A DNA stretch of 64,000 nucleotides, taken from NCBI GenBank assembly GCA_949299395.1, contig CASGAB010000003.1, positions 64,137 to 128,136 on the forward strand. The letters run 5' to 3'. Origin of the DNA: an uncultured bacterium. GTDB lineage: Bacteria > Bacillota_I > Bacilli_A > RFN20 > CAG-826. The position numbers and the translations under genes are program-made. The notes under the pieces are model-generated. The model did not search any database and was not told where the DNA came from. It was given only the letters and a program-made list of their open reading frames with translations. Below, piece after piece: positions 52,463 through 61,691 of this stretch (within the stretch, counting starts at the first letter, position 1; each line of letters starts with the position of its first letter).

Positions 52463-53845
52463 CTATTTTTTTGTTGTTGTTTTTTTAGTGCTTGTTGAAG
52501 CTTTTTTAGCTGAAGCTTTTTTAGCTTCTTCTTTTGGTGCTGCTTCTTTTTTAGCAGCTTGTTTCTTTTCTTCTAAATTGTTAGCAATTAAAAATTGTTC
52601 AATCTTATTTTGGTAAAGATTTGAAATGATGTTTTGTTCATTAGCACCTAATGCTTTTTTAACATCTTCAACTTTCATGCCGTATTGTTTAGAAATATTT
52701 GCATAATATGCGTCAACATCAGCTCTTGTAATTGTTAAGTGTTCAACTTGACCAATTTTATTTAAAACTAAATATTCTTTTAATCTTGTTAATGCATTAT
52801 CTCTATAACTTTGTTCTAAAGTCTTATCATCCATACCGGTAATTTCTTTATATTGTTCATAAGTTAAACCGTTTTGAGTGATTTGATCTATAGTTTGTTG
52901 TTTTAAAGAATTTGCTTCAGATTGAATTAATCTTTCTGGAATTTCTAATGTTGAAGTTTCAATGACTTTATTTAAAAGGTTTGTGAATTGGCGATTTTTA
53001 GCTTCATTTGTTTTTCTAGATAAAAGTGATGTTTCTTCATGTTTTCTTAATTCATCGACTGTATTGACTCCTTCAATTGATAATGATTTAACGAATTCAT
53101 CATCTAATGTTGGGACAACTTTAGTTTTGACTTCGTGAACCATACAAACGAATTTTGCTTCTTTACCAGCTAATTCTTTGATGTATTGTTCAGGAAATGT
53201 GACGATAACATCTTTTTTAGATTCTGCTGTAACACCAACTAATTGATCTTCAAAGCCAGGAACAAATTGATTTGAACCTAAAACTAATGAATAGTTATCA
53301 GCACTTCCACCATCAAATTCTTTACCATTGATGTAGCCTTTGAAATCGAAAACGACAGTGTCGCCCATTTCAGCTTTACCTTCTTTTAAAGTTAATTCAG
53401 CACTATCTTCTAAAAGTTTGTTAACTGCTGCATCTGTTTCAGCTTTTGTAACTGTAACTTTTTCAAATGGGATATTAACGTTTTTATATTCACCTAAAGT
53501 GACTTCTGGTTCAGTAACGATTTTAAAAGATAAGACGATTTCGTTTTCTTTATAAGATGTGCAATCAACTTGTGGTTGAGCGATTGGTCTAATTTTGTGT
53601 TCTTTTAAAATTTCTTGATAAGCAGGATTAATAGCTTCATTGATTGTTTGGTTAGCTAAATCCATTGGTGAAATATGATCTTTAGCAAGTTCGATAGGTG
53701 CTTTACCTTTTCTAAAACCTTTGAGTTGGACTCTACCTGCTAAAACTTTTAAAGCTTTATCTTTTGCAGTTTTTAACTCATCGCCTTTGATAGTATATTT
53801 TACTTCAAATTCAGAGTTACCAATTTTCTTTAATTCTGTTGCCAT
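52463..53845 (-). CDS. tig: Trigger factor
   Basis: Trigger factor is a ribosome-bound chaperone. The 460-residue protein has the N-terminal ribosome-binding domain with the signature GFRKGKAP (about residues 43-50), the FKBP-type peptidyl-prolyl isomerase domain (GDTVVFDFKGYINGKEFDGGSADNYSLVLGSNQFVPGFED) and the helical C-terminal domain. The last 30 or so residues are a low-complexity Lys/Ala/Ser/Thr tail (KKASAKKASTSTKKTTTKK), a basic extension not seen in Bacillus. A promoter lies upstream and lon follows. Confidence 0.95.
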   Translation of the reverse strand: MATELKKIGNSEFEVKYTIKGDELKTAKDKALKVLAGRVQLKGFRKGKAPIELAKDHISPMDLANQTINEAINPAYQEILKEHKIRPIAQPQVDCTSYKENEIVLSFKIVTEPEVTLGEYKNVNIPFEKVTVTKAETDAAVNKLLEDSAELTLKEGKAEMGDTVVFDFKGYINGKEFDGGSADNYSLVLGSNQFVPGFEDQLVGVTAESKKDVIVTFPEQYIKELAGKEAKFVCMVHEVKTKVVPTLDDEFVKSLSIEGVNTVDELRKHEETSLLSRKTNEAKNRQFTNLLNKVIETSTLEIPERLIQSEANSLKQQTIDQITQNGLTYEQYKEITGMDDKTLEQSYRDNALTRLKEYLVLNKIGQVEHLTITRADVDAYYANISKQYGMKVEDVKKALGANEQNIISNLYQNKIEQFLIANNLEEKKQAAKKEAAPKEEAKKASAKKASTSTKKTTTKK

Positions 53846-53882
53846 AATATTCTTTTTTCTCCTTAAAAATTCATTCCCAAAA

Positions 53883-53911
53883 ATTATATACTAAGTGCAA
53901 TTCATAGTAAA
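53883..53911 (-). promoter_or_regulatory. tig promoter
   Basis: On the - strand TTTACT (53906-53911), a 17-nt spacer and TATAAT (53883-53888). It lies between the YsoA-like gene's terminator and tig. Confidence 0.65.
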
Positions 53912-53935
53912 TAAAATTACACTTATAAAGTGTAA
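53911..53935 (-). terminator. Intrinsic terminator after the YsoA-like gene
   Basis: On the - strand TTACACTT, a 3-nt loop and AAGTGTAA form an 8-bp stem followed by TTTTAT. It ends the mutS2-uvrC-ysoA transcript just before the tig promoter. Confidence 0.85.
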
Positions 53936-53956
53936 GCCAAAAAATTATATCAAAAT

Positions 53957-54868
53957 TTAAAAATTATTGAACAAATTTTCGCATTCAATTAAGAGTTTTT
54001 CGTTAATTGTTAGCTTTTTAACTACTTCATCTTCATCGATATTGCCATCAACATTTTGATAAGCTTTACGAATTGAAAGATAAAGTATTGTTTCTAAATC
54101 ATCACTTGAATAAAAAGTTGGAATTTGATCATTAATGAAAGCGACAAAATAATATGTAATATCATCGATTAAATTCGTAACTTTTTCAGTCTTTTTAACA
54201 AACTTAATAATGCTATCAACTTCTTTTTCATAGTTATTATAACTTTGTTGATATTCTTTTGGATTTAAATAGTAAAATTTTCCGTTTTTAAAGAAAGAGA
54301 TTTCTTTATCAAAACCGATTGATAAAAGTTCTAAAAGAAGGAAGTTTTTCGCTAAATCATAGTTTTCTCTTCTCGAAAATGCTTCATAAAAAACAACGCC
54401 GTAACTATTTATTTGATCTTTAAAGTTTTCATGAATATAACTGATTGCTCCTAAAACTCTTTCGACCTTATCGCTGTTTAATTCTTCGATGTAGTTATAA
54501 TTGGTTTCGCTACTTTCAATTGTTGCAGCTTTTATTTTTTCATAATTTTGATCTAAATCTTGAATAAATTCTTCGACCTCTTGAGATATATAAGGGAGTG
54601 ACTTTATACGATCAAATTCGCGTTTTGCTATCTCTGGATTATTAAGCAAAGCAATGATTAAAAGTAAATAATTCATTGCTGCTAAAAAGTTAGTTTTTTC
54701 TAAAACATCTATTCTTTTTTTATAAAGTTCGTAAGCTCCGCCGATATTATTTAAAGCTAAAAAAGATGATAAAACATAAAGGATTTCTTCGTATTTTTTT
54801 GAATCTTTATAAGTATCAATTATCTCTTCAAATTGTTCTTTTTCATAAAGTTCAGCAACATCTTTCAT
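53957..54868 (-). CDS. TPR-like helical protein (YsoA-like position)
   Basis: A 303-residue, nearly all-helical acidic protein. The first 90 residues show repeat-like helical hairpins (LYEKEQFEEIIDTYKDSKKYEEILYVLSSFLALNNIGGAYELYKKR), consistent with tetratricopeptide repeats. The rest has no motif I recognise. Its place directly upstream of tig matches B. subtilis ysoA, a TPR protein of unknown function, so that is the best comparison. It follows uvrC by 5 nt. Confidence 0.7.
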   Translation of the reverse strand: MKDVAELYEKEQFEEIIDTYKDSKKYEEILYVLSSFLALNNIGGAYELYKKRIDVLEKTNFLAAMNYLLLIIALLNNPEIAKREFDRIKSLPYISQEVEEFIQDLDQNYEKIKAATIESSETNYNYIEELNSDKVERVLGAISYIHENFKDQINSYGVVFYEAFSRRENYDLAKNFLLLELLSIGFDKEISFFKNGKFYYLNPKEYQQSYNNYEKEVDSIIKFVKKTEKVTNLIDDITYYFVAFINDQIPTFYSSDDLETILYLSIRKAYQNVDGNIDEDEVVKKLTINEKLLIECENLFNNF

Positions 54869-54873
54869 ATTTT

Positions 54874-56631
54874 TTAAATCCTTTCTAACTTCTTTATTAA
54901 TTCTATCGCACTTTCTTTAGGAATAAACTGAGAAAGTTCCTCAATAGTCGCTTTTTTTAAATCATTTATTGTTGGATATTGTTTTGTTAAAAGTTCTTTA
55001 CGTTTATTTCCAATCCCTTTTATATCATCAAAAATAGAATTAAACATTGATTTATTTCTCTTTTTAATATGAGTAGAAATTGCATAACGATGGACACTAT
55101 CTTGCATTTTTGTTAAGAAAATAAATAGATTTTTATCTTCAATTGGAATTTCATTTAAAGATGAATCCATTAAGGCTCTAGTACGATGTTTATCGTCTTT
55201 TACTAAACCAGCAAGATTAATATTTACACCTATTTTTTCAAGTGTTTCTTTAGCAGCTTCAATTTGAGTTAAGCCACCATCAACAATAATCAAATCAGGC
55301 ATTTTTTGATTCTTTTCTTTTAAACGAGAATAATGTCTAAAAATAACTTCTTTCATTGAAGAAACATCATCTTTTTTATTATAAGATTCGATATTAAATT
55401 TACGATTCATTCGTCTATTTTCTTCGCCATTTATATAAGCAACCATTGCCCCAATAGCATTAGTTCCTTGAAGATGAGAATTATCGAATAATTCGATGTG
55501 ATATGGAGTAGAAATATTTAATAATTTACCCAACTTTTCTAATAATTCTTCATTAGTTTCTTTATTTTGAGATGTTTGTAAAGTTGAAGAGAAATTCTCT
55601 TGAGCATTTTGAGTAGCAATATTTATAACATCGATATTCTTACCTTGCTTTGGTTGTATAATAGTAGTATTTAAGTAGTTTTCTAGTAAAGATACAATTT
55701 CAGATGATGAAATAATAATTTCTTTTGGAAGCATATTATATTGATAATATTGGATTAAAATATCACTAATAAATTCGTTAATATCGCCTAAAAGTTCATA
55801 GAAAAACTTCTTCTTACCAATTAGTAAACCTTGACGATAAATTAAAATAACAATTGAAACATAACTTTCATTAGTATAAAAACCTATAAAATCACGGTCG
55901 ATTTTATCTAAGAATTCAACATTTTGTTTTTCATTTATATATAAAATTGAATCGAGTCTTTTTTTGAATTCAAGAGCATTTTCATAATCCATATTTTCCG
56001 AATAATATGCAATTTTTTCTTTCATCTTTTTAATAATTTCTTCGTTATTTCCTCTTAAAAAACTCTCGATTGAAGCGATGATTTCTTTATAATCTTCTTC
56101 TTTTATTTTATTAATACAAGGTCCTAAACATTGACCTATATGATAATATAAGCAAGGATTTTTAGGGACTTTATTACATTTTCTTAAAGGAAAAATAGAG
56201 TTAATGATATTAATTACTTCAAAAGCACTTCCACTTGAAGGATAAGGTCCAAAATAACTACTTTTTTTATTTTTTAAATTTCGAGCAATTGAAATATATG
56301 GATCTTTAATATTTTTATGAAGTTCAATATAAGGATAATGTTTATCATCCATTAAAAGAATGTTATAGCGAGGATGATGCTTTTGAATTAAATTCATTTC
56401 TAAAATTAAAGCTTCTTTTTCACTAGAAGTAATAATTGTTTCAAAATGATCAACGTGAGAAACCATTGCGGCAGTTTTACCATTATGAACTCTTAAAAAA
56501 TATTGAGAAACACGTTTTTTTAAATTCTTTGCTTTTCCAACATAAATTATGGTGTTATTTTGATCATACATTAAATAACAACCTGGCTTATCTTTTAATA
56601 AATCTATTTCTTTTTTTAATAAATCATTCAT
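54874..56631 (-). CDS. uvrC: Excinuclease ABC subunit C
   Basis: UvrC makes both incisions in nucleotide excision repair. The 585-residue protein has the GIY-YIG nuclease domain (GCYLMYDQNNTIIYVGKAKNLKKRVSQYF), a cysteine cluster (CNKVPKNPCLYYHIGQCLGPC), a UvrB-interacting UVR motif (YYSENMDYENALEFKKRLDSI), the RNase H-like domain (HIELFDNSHLQGTNAIGAMV; LIIVDGGLTQIEAA) and C-terminal helix-hairpin-helix motifs. It follows mutS2 by a single base. Confidence 0.96.
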   Translation of the reverse strand: MNDLLKKEIDLLKDKPGCYLMYDQNNTIIYVGKAKNLKKRVSQYFLRVHNGKTAAMVSHVDHFETIITSSEKEALILEMNLIQKHHPRYNILLMDDKHYPYIELHKNIKDPYISIARNLKNKKSSYFGPYPSSGSAFEVINIINSIFPLRKCNKVPKNPCLYYHIGQCLGPCINKIKEEDYKEIIASIESFLRGNNEEIIKKMKEKIAYYSENMDYENALEFKKRLDSILYINEKQNVEFLDKIDRDFIGFYTNESYVSIVILIYRQGLLIGKKKFFYELLGDINEFISDILIQYYQYNMLPKEIIISSSEIVSLLENYLNTTIIQPKQGKNIDVINIATQNAQENFSSTLQTSQNKETNEELLEKLGKLLNISTPYHIELFDNSHLQGTNAIGAMVAYINGEENRRMNRKFNIESYNKKDDVSSMKEVIFRHYSRLKEKNQKMPDLIIVDGGLTQIEAAKETLEKIGVNINLAGLVKDDKHRTRALMDSSLNEIPIEDKNLFIFLTKMQDSVHRYAISTHIKKRNKSMFNSIFDDIKGIGNKRKELLTKQYPTINDLKKATIEELSQFIPKESAIELIKKLERI

Positions 56632-56632
56632 T

Positions 56633-58915
56633 TTATTTTAAATTTACTAAAGTTGAGCCTCCATCTGGTCCAAGATTAAAAGAAGCAACATGTTTATTCT
56701 TTTTTAAAGCTTCCCATAAAGCTTGGCGAAGTCTTCCGCTTCCAAAACCATGAATAACTTTAATTTGGCCCTTTTTATCGATTAAAGCGCGAGAAATATA
56801 ATCTTCCATCATTTCAACACCTTCATGAGTATGATATCCAATTAAATTTAAGGAAGAAGAAACCACTTCTTTGTTTAAAATCTTGTTATCAATATCTTGT
56901 TCGCTTTTTAAAACTTTTTGAGGTGTAGGAATCTTTTTTAAAGAATCTAAAGAGGTTTCAAAACTAAATCCATCTGAAGAATTGATATTAACTTTATTTC
57001 CTTTAATTGAAGTTACTTGTCCTTTAACGTCTAAACCTTTAATTAAAACATAATCACCAACATTAATTGGTTCGACTTCTTGTTCTTCGACATTAATTTT
57101 AAGTAATCTATCGAGTGCTTTTTTAGCGTTCTTTTCTTTTATAAATTCTTGATAAATATCGTTAATTTCTTTATATTTTTGATCTAAATAACGATCAAAT
57201 TCTTCACTTTTATTTTGATTTAATTTTTCTGTTCTAATCTTAATTTTATTCTTTTCTTTATCGATTTCACTTTGTTCTTTAGCTAACTTTTTTTCATAGT
57301 TTTTTAACTTTTCTTCTTTAAAAGATAAAGCTCTTTCTTTATCTTCAATTATTTCAATTCGTTTATCTTCTTCACTTAAATAATTTTTCTCATAAATAGT
57401 TTTAGCTTCATCAATAATTTCTTTATCAATTCCAAATTTATTAGCAATTACAAAGCCATAAGATTTACCACTAACATTAAGAAGCATTTTAAATGTTGGA
57501 CGGATTTTTCTTTCATCAAAAATAAATGATGAACTTAAAATATTTTCGTTTTCTAAACCATATTTTTTGAGTAAAGAATAGTGTGAAGAAATTGCTGATA
57601 AAGATCTTTTATTCAATAAATATTTAGTGATTGCAATTGATAAAGCTTCTCCTTCTTTTGGATCTGTTCCATTACAAAGTTCATCGAAAATAACTAAATC
57701 TTTATTAGTAACGTTTTTTAAAATATTAGAAATATTCGAAATTTGTGAAGAGAATGTTGATAAATTATTTTCTAAAGATTGATTATCACCAATATCAACA
57801 TAAATATTATTAAAAACTGCACATTCACTGTCTTCTTCAGCAGTGATAGGAAGAGCAAGTTTAACCATATAAGCTAAAGTTCCAATTGTTTTTAAAGCAA
57901 CCGTTTTTCCTCCAGCATTTGGTCCGCTAATTAAAAGAATTCTTTTATTTTCATCTAAAATAAAATCATTAGGAACACAAATATTTTTATCAAGTAATGG
58001 GTGTTTTCCTTTTTTGATTTTTATTGAATTTTTTGAAGAAATATTAGGAATTGAAGCTTGGTATTCTTTAATATATTTTACTTTTGAAACTAAAAAGTCG
58101 ATTTCTCCTAGTGCTTCATTTGCATTAATTAAATCATATGAATTAAATAAAATTTCTTCTCTAAATTTAGCTAAAATCTTCGATATTTCATCTCTTTCTT
58201 TTAGCATTAAAATGTTTTTTTCATTTTCAAGTTCTGCAATTTCATATGGTTCAATAAATGTTGTTGCTCCACTATCAGAAATATCTAAAACAACACCAAA
58301 AACTTGGCTTTTTAAATTAGTCGAAATCGGAATTGCATAATGTCCATTTCTAAAAACATAATTATCGCCATTCATCTTATCTTTATTTTTAGACATTATT
58401 GAATTTAAAGATGTATGAATCTTTTTATCAATTCCTCTTAAACTAGCTCTAATTGATGCTAAATCTTTACTAGCAGAATCTAAAATAGAACCATCATTAC
58501 CAATAGATTTAGCGATTTTATTATATAAATCACTATTTGGTTTAATCTTATTAAAAATAATGGTTAATTCCTTATATTCTTCTTTATTTTTAATCTTTAA
58601 AAAATATTTATTCATTTCAAAAGATGAATAGATTTCATCTTTAAGTAAGTTGAGTTTATAAGGATCAAGTAATTTACCTTCTTTTAAAGCCTTTATTTCA
58701 TCACTTAAAATAAGTTTAGAATAAATTGGAGGTTCATTATAATTTTCAATTAATGAATAAGTTTCTCTTAATTTTTGATATTCTCGAATAATATATTTTT
58801 TATCATTTGAAATTGCTAAAGAATTAAAAAGTGCGATACCTTTTATAGTTTTTGCGTATTTTTTAAATAAATCAATGACTTTATCGAGTTCTAAAATATA
58901 AAAACTTTTTTTCAT
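56633..58915 (-). CDS. mutS2: Endonuclease MutS2 / ribosome-rescue ATPase
   Basis: MutS2 suppresses recombination in some bacteria and, in Bacillus, splits collided ribosomes. The 760-residue protein has the lever and clamp regions, the ABC-type ATPase (Walker A ISGPNAGGKTVALKT; signature NLSTFSSQISNIS; Walker B LVIFDELCNGTDPKEGEAL), a long coiled coil (about 500-620), a KOW-like segment (GDYVLIKGLDVKGQVTSI) and the C-terminal Smr domain (HTHEGVEMMEDYISRALIDKK; VIHGFGSGRLRQAL). It lacks a Shine-Dalgarno. Confidence 0.96.
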   Translation of the reverse strand: MKKSFYILELDKVIDLFKKYAKTIKGIALFNSLAISNDKKYIIREYQKLRETYSLIENYNEPPIYSKLILSDEIKALKEGKLLDPYKLNLLKDEIYSSFEMNKYFLKIKNKEEYKELTIIFNKIKPNSDLYNKIAKSIGNDGSILDSASKDLASIRASLRGIDKKIHTSLNSIMSKNKDKMNGDNYVFRNGHYAIPISTNLKSQVFGVVLDISDSGATTFIEPYEIAELENEKNILMLKERDEISKILAKFREEILFNSYDLINANEALGEIDFLVSKVKYIKEYQASIPNISSKNSIKIKKGKHPLLDKNICVPNDFILDENKRILLISGPNAGGKTVALKTIGTLAYMVKLALPITAEEDSECAVFNNIYVDIGDNQSLENNLSTFSSQISNISNILKNVTNKDLVIFDELCNGTDPKEGEALSIAITKYLLNKRSLSAISSHYSLLKKYGLENENILSSSFIFDERKIRPTFKMLLNVSGKSYGFVIANKFGIDKEIIDEAKTIYEKNYLSEEDKRIEIIEDKERALSFKEEKLKNYEKKLAKEQSEIDKEKNKIKIRTEKLNQNKSEEFDRYLDQKYKEINDIYQEFIKEKNAKKALDRLLKINVEEQEVEPINVGDYVLIKGLDVKGQVTSIKGNKVNINSSDGFSFETSLDSLKKIPTPQKVLKSEQDIDNKILNKEVVSSSLNLIGYHTHEGVEMMEDYISRALIDKKGQIKVIHGFGSGRLRQALWEALKKNKHVASFNLGPDGGSTLVNLK

Positions 58916-59166
58916 AAAACTAATTATTTATCATACATTATTTTATTTATTTAATAAATAAAACTAAAAACAAATATTAATAAAAATTGATACTTTTAAA
59001 TGTAAAACCACTACTTTTTTATTATTTTTAATAAAAATAATAGGTTAAAATGGATAATATTCTTATTAATAAAATTTATTGTTTAGAAGATTTACATCTC
59101 AAAAAATATCGATAATTATCGAAATTTTCGTTATCTTAATAATTTATTCGTGCTATAATAAACATA
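58916..59166. other. Divergent mutS2 / rnhC intergenic region
   Basis: This 251-bp A/T-rich region holds the mutS2 start side (a -10-like TATGAT on the - strand at 58930-58935), a perfect 14-bp palindrome TCGATAATTATCGA at 59109-59122, and the rnhC promoter. No convincing gene was found; a 21-codon frame starting at 59050 is too weak to call. Confidence 0.6.
59131..59159 (+). promoter_or_regulatory. rnhC promoter, predicted leaderless
   Basis: TGCTATAAT (59151-59159) is an extended -10 element, with a weak -35 (TTATCT, 59131-59136) 17 nt upstream. Only 7 nt separate the -10 from the ATG at 59167, and there is no Shine-Dalgarno, so the transcript should start at the start codon. Confidence 0.7.
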
Positions 59167-60093
59167 ATGGTAACGATAAAAGTTGACATAGAGACATTAA
59201 ATAAAATACGTAATGATTTTAAAGATTTTATAATTGGTGAACGAATTGGCTATATTATTTTTGTTGCTAAAACTAGTGATTATGTAATTACTGCTTATGA
59301 TAATAAAAAGAAAAATACATATAAAATCACTATTCAAGGGGAAGATCCTTTAACTTTAGCTTTAAAATATAGCGATGAACCTTTATCTTTTCCTAAGAAA
59401 AAAGAAATTGTTAAAGAATCACCTTATTTTTTAGATGTTAATGCTCAAATTGGAAGCGATGAAGTTGGAACTGGAGATTTTTTAGGACCAGTTGTTGTTT
59501 GTGCAGCATATTGTGATAATGAGACAATGAAATTTATTAATGAATATGCAATTACTGATTCTAAAAAAATCAGTGATAAACAAATTCTTTCTTTTGTTCC
59601 ACTTTTAATTAAAAAAGTCCATTATGAAGCTAAAATCTTAACCATTGAAAAATATAATAGCGCTCATTCTAAAGGCTTTAATTTAAACCAAATGAAAGCT
59701 ATTTTACATAACTACTGTTTATTAAAACTTCATGCTCGTGTTCCTTATGTCAATAATGTTTATGTTGATCAATTTGTTAATGAAGATAAATATTATGAAT
59801 ATTTAAAAGGATTAAGTAAGATTCAAAAAGGAATTATTTTTAAAGAAAAAGGCGAAACTTATTTCCCTAGCGTTGCTTTAGCAAGTTGTATTGCTCGTTA
59901 TTTATTCCTTCAAGAAATTGATTCTATTAATAAAAAATATAATGTTAGTGTTCCTTTAGGAGCAGGTGAAAAGGTCGATTTATTTTCAAAAGCATTTATT
60001 AATAAATTCGGTATCGAAGAATTTAATAAGATTGCTAAAAAAAGTTTTGCCAATTATAAAAAAGTTGTTGATAAAAATATTTCTCTTATTTAA
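59167..60093 (+). CDS. rnhC: Ribonuclease HIII
   Basis: RNase HIII removes RNA in RNA-DNA hybrids. The 308-residue protein has the N-terminal TBP-like DNA-binding domain of RNase HIII (residues 1-90) and the catalytic domain with the DEDD set: GSDEVGTGDFLGPVVVCAA (D and E), ITDSKKISD, and YVDQFVN. SVALASCIARYLF follows. The N-terminal domain distinguishes it from RNase HII. It is convergent with rluD (8-bp overlap). The nearby mutS2 is also a neighbour in Bacillus. Confidence 0.95.
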   Translation: MVTIKVDIETLNKIRNDFKDFIIGERIGYIIFVAKTSDYVITAYDNKKKNTYKITIQGEDPLTLALKYSDEPLSFPKKKEIVKESPYFLDVNAQIGSDEVGTGDFLGPVVVCAAYCDNETMKFINEYAITDSKKISDKQILSFVPLLIKKVHYEAKILTIEKYNSAHSKGFNLNQMKAILHNYCLLKLHARVPYVNNVYVDQFVNEDKYYEYLKGLSKIQKGIIFKEKGETYFPSVALASCIARYLFLQEIDSINKKYNVSVPLGAGEKVDLFSKAFINKFGIEEFNKIAKKSFANYKKVVDKNISLI

Positions 60094-60994
60094 GTTTTTC
60101 TAAAACTTCTAAAAAATACGATGGTAAAGGGGTTTTTAAAGAAATCTCTTTTTTTAAAGTTGGATGATAAAAAACTAACTTATAAGCGTGTAAAAGTTGA
60201 CCTTCATTATAAATATGATTACTCCCGCCATAAACTAAATCACCAACAAGAGGGTGTTTAATACTAGAAAGATGAACTCTAATTTGATGAGTTCTTCCAG
60301 TTTCTAAATCGCATCTAATTAAGGTATATAAATTTTTAAATCTTTCTAAAACATGAACATGGGTAATAGCTTCTTTTCCATTTTTACTATCGATTGCCAT
60401 TTTCATTCTATTTGTTTTATCTCTTCCAATTTTTCCAACAATTTTTAAATCGCTTTCTTCAATAATTCCATCAACCAAAGCAATATAACTTCTTTTCATT
60501 GAATGATCTTTTAATTCTTTAGCAATTTCATTGTGTGTAAAATCATTTTTTGCAATTAAAAGTAAACCGGATGTATCTTTATCGATTCGATGAACAATTC
60601 CAACTCTATTTAATCCATTTACTGTTGAAAGTTGAACTTTATTATAAATTAAAGCATTAACTAAAGTATCATCAATATGCCCACTTCCTGGATGAACAAC
60701 TAATCCTTTTGGTTTATTGATAACAAGTAAATCATCATCTTGATAAACAACATCAAGTTTAAATTCGTAAGGTTTTAAATTTAAATTCGATTCTTTATCT
60801 TCAAAATTAACGATTATTTCGTCATTTTCTTTAACTTTATAAGATGGAGAAACATTTTTATTATTAACAAAAACATTATTATTCTTAATTAAAAAAGAAA
60901 AATATTCTCGCGAATAATTCTCATTTAAAAGAGCTAAAGCTTTATCAAGTCTTAAGGTTTCTATTTCTTCTTTAATTATGAACTTCTTTTCCAT
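60086..60994 (-). CDS. rluD: 23S rRNA pseudouridine synthase, RluD family
   Basis: The 302-residue protein has an N-terminal S4 RNA-binding domain (LRLDKALALLNENYSREYFSFLIKN) and the pseudouridine synthase domain with the catalytic aspartate in GIVHRIDKDTSGLLLIAK, plus LETGRTHQIRVHLS and PLVGDLVYGG. This is the RluC/RluD family (B. subtilis YlyB). The exact uridine target is inferred from the family. It overlaps lspA by 23 bp; the ileS-lspA-rluD order is typical of Firmicutes. Confidence 0.93.
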   Translation of the reverse strand: MEKKFIIKEEIETLRLDKALALLNENYSREYFSFLIKNNNVFVNNKNVSPSYKVKENDEIIVNFEDKESNLNLKPYEFKLDVVYQDDDLLVINKPKGLVVHPGSGHIDDTLVNALIYNKVQLSTVNGLNRVGIVHRIDKDTSGLLLIAKNDFTHNEIAKELKDHSMKRSYIALVDGIIEESDLKIVGKIGRDKTNRMKMAIDSKNGKEAITHVHVLERFKNLYTLIRCDLETGRTHQIRVHLSSIKHPLVGDLVYGGSNHIYNEGQLLHAYKLVFYHPTLKKEISLKTPLPSYFLEVLEKLK

Positions 60995-61691
60995 CTTCTA
61001 TATTATTTTCTTGATTATTATCGTTATTTTCAATAGTTTGATCACTAGTTTCTTTATTATCTTCTTTAATTTCTTTTAGTTCGTCTTTTTCTTTTTTATC
61101 TTCACCTTTAAAAATATCGATAATTAATGAAATTAATAAAACAATAACTCCAACTACTACACAACTATCAGCAAAATTAAAAACTCCAAAATTAGGAATA
61201 AGAGGAGAAATATCGATAAAATCAATAACTCCGCAAGGAATTCCCCAATAGAAAGTTCTATCAATTAAATTACCTAAGTTACCACCATAAATTAAAATTA
61301 AGCAAATAAAATATAAAATATTAACTTTCTTATTATTCTTTTTATAGTAATAAAGTAAATAGATAGGAACTCCTAAAAAGACTGCCCAAGAAACAATAAT
61401 AAAAATAACTCTTGCCCAAATTGTTCCGTGTCCAAGTTTAAAAGCAGCTCCATTATTTGTTAAAAGAGTGAAATTTAAAAGTCCAGGAATGACTTCAATT
61501 GAGTTACCGAATTGATTTGGTAAATCTTGTCCTTCAGGAAGTTCACTAGTTAAAGGTCCTAAAAATTCCATCGCCATCCATTTACTAAATTGATCAATAA
61601 TTGTTAAACCAATACTTACTAAAAGTGCGATTAATATCTGTTTTTTATATGTTTTAACTACTTCTTTAAGACTTTCAAACATCTTGGACAT
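60972..61691 (-). CDS. lspA: Lipoprotein signal peptidase LspA with acidic tail
   Basis: LspA is the aspartic protease that cleaves lipoprotein signal peptides in the membrane. Four membrane segments are visible; the catalytic aspartates lie in GGNLGNLIDR and FNFADSCVVVG. At 239 residues it is much longer than the usual 150-170. The extra part is an N-terminal extension of about 20 residues, a loop after the first membrane segment, and an acidic, Asn-rich C-terminal tail of about 45 residues (KEDNKETSDQTIENNDNNQEN). I chose ATG at 61691 because GGAG lies 7 nt upstream. The lipoprotein at 24060-25046 is a likely substrate. Confidence 0.94.
   Translation of the reverse strand: MSKMFESLKEVVKTYKKQILIALLVSIGLTIIDQFSKWMAMEFLGPLTSELPEGQDLPNQFGNSIEVIPGLLNFTLLTNNGAAFKLGHGTIWARVIFIIVSWAVFLGVPIYLLYYYKKNNKKVNILYFICLILIYGGNLGNLIDRTFYWGIPCGVIDFIDISPLIPNFGVFNFADSCVVVGVIVLLISLIIDIFKGEDKKEKDELKEIKEDNKETSDQTIENNDNNQENNIEDGKEVHN

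Noticed and set aside
59050-59115. 21-codon frame on the + strand before rnhC (MDNILINKIYCLEDLHLKKYR)
   Set aside because: It has only a weak AGG upstream and A/T-rich composition, and overlaps the palindrome; nothing supports translation.
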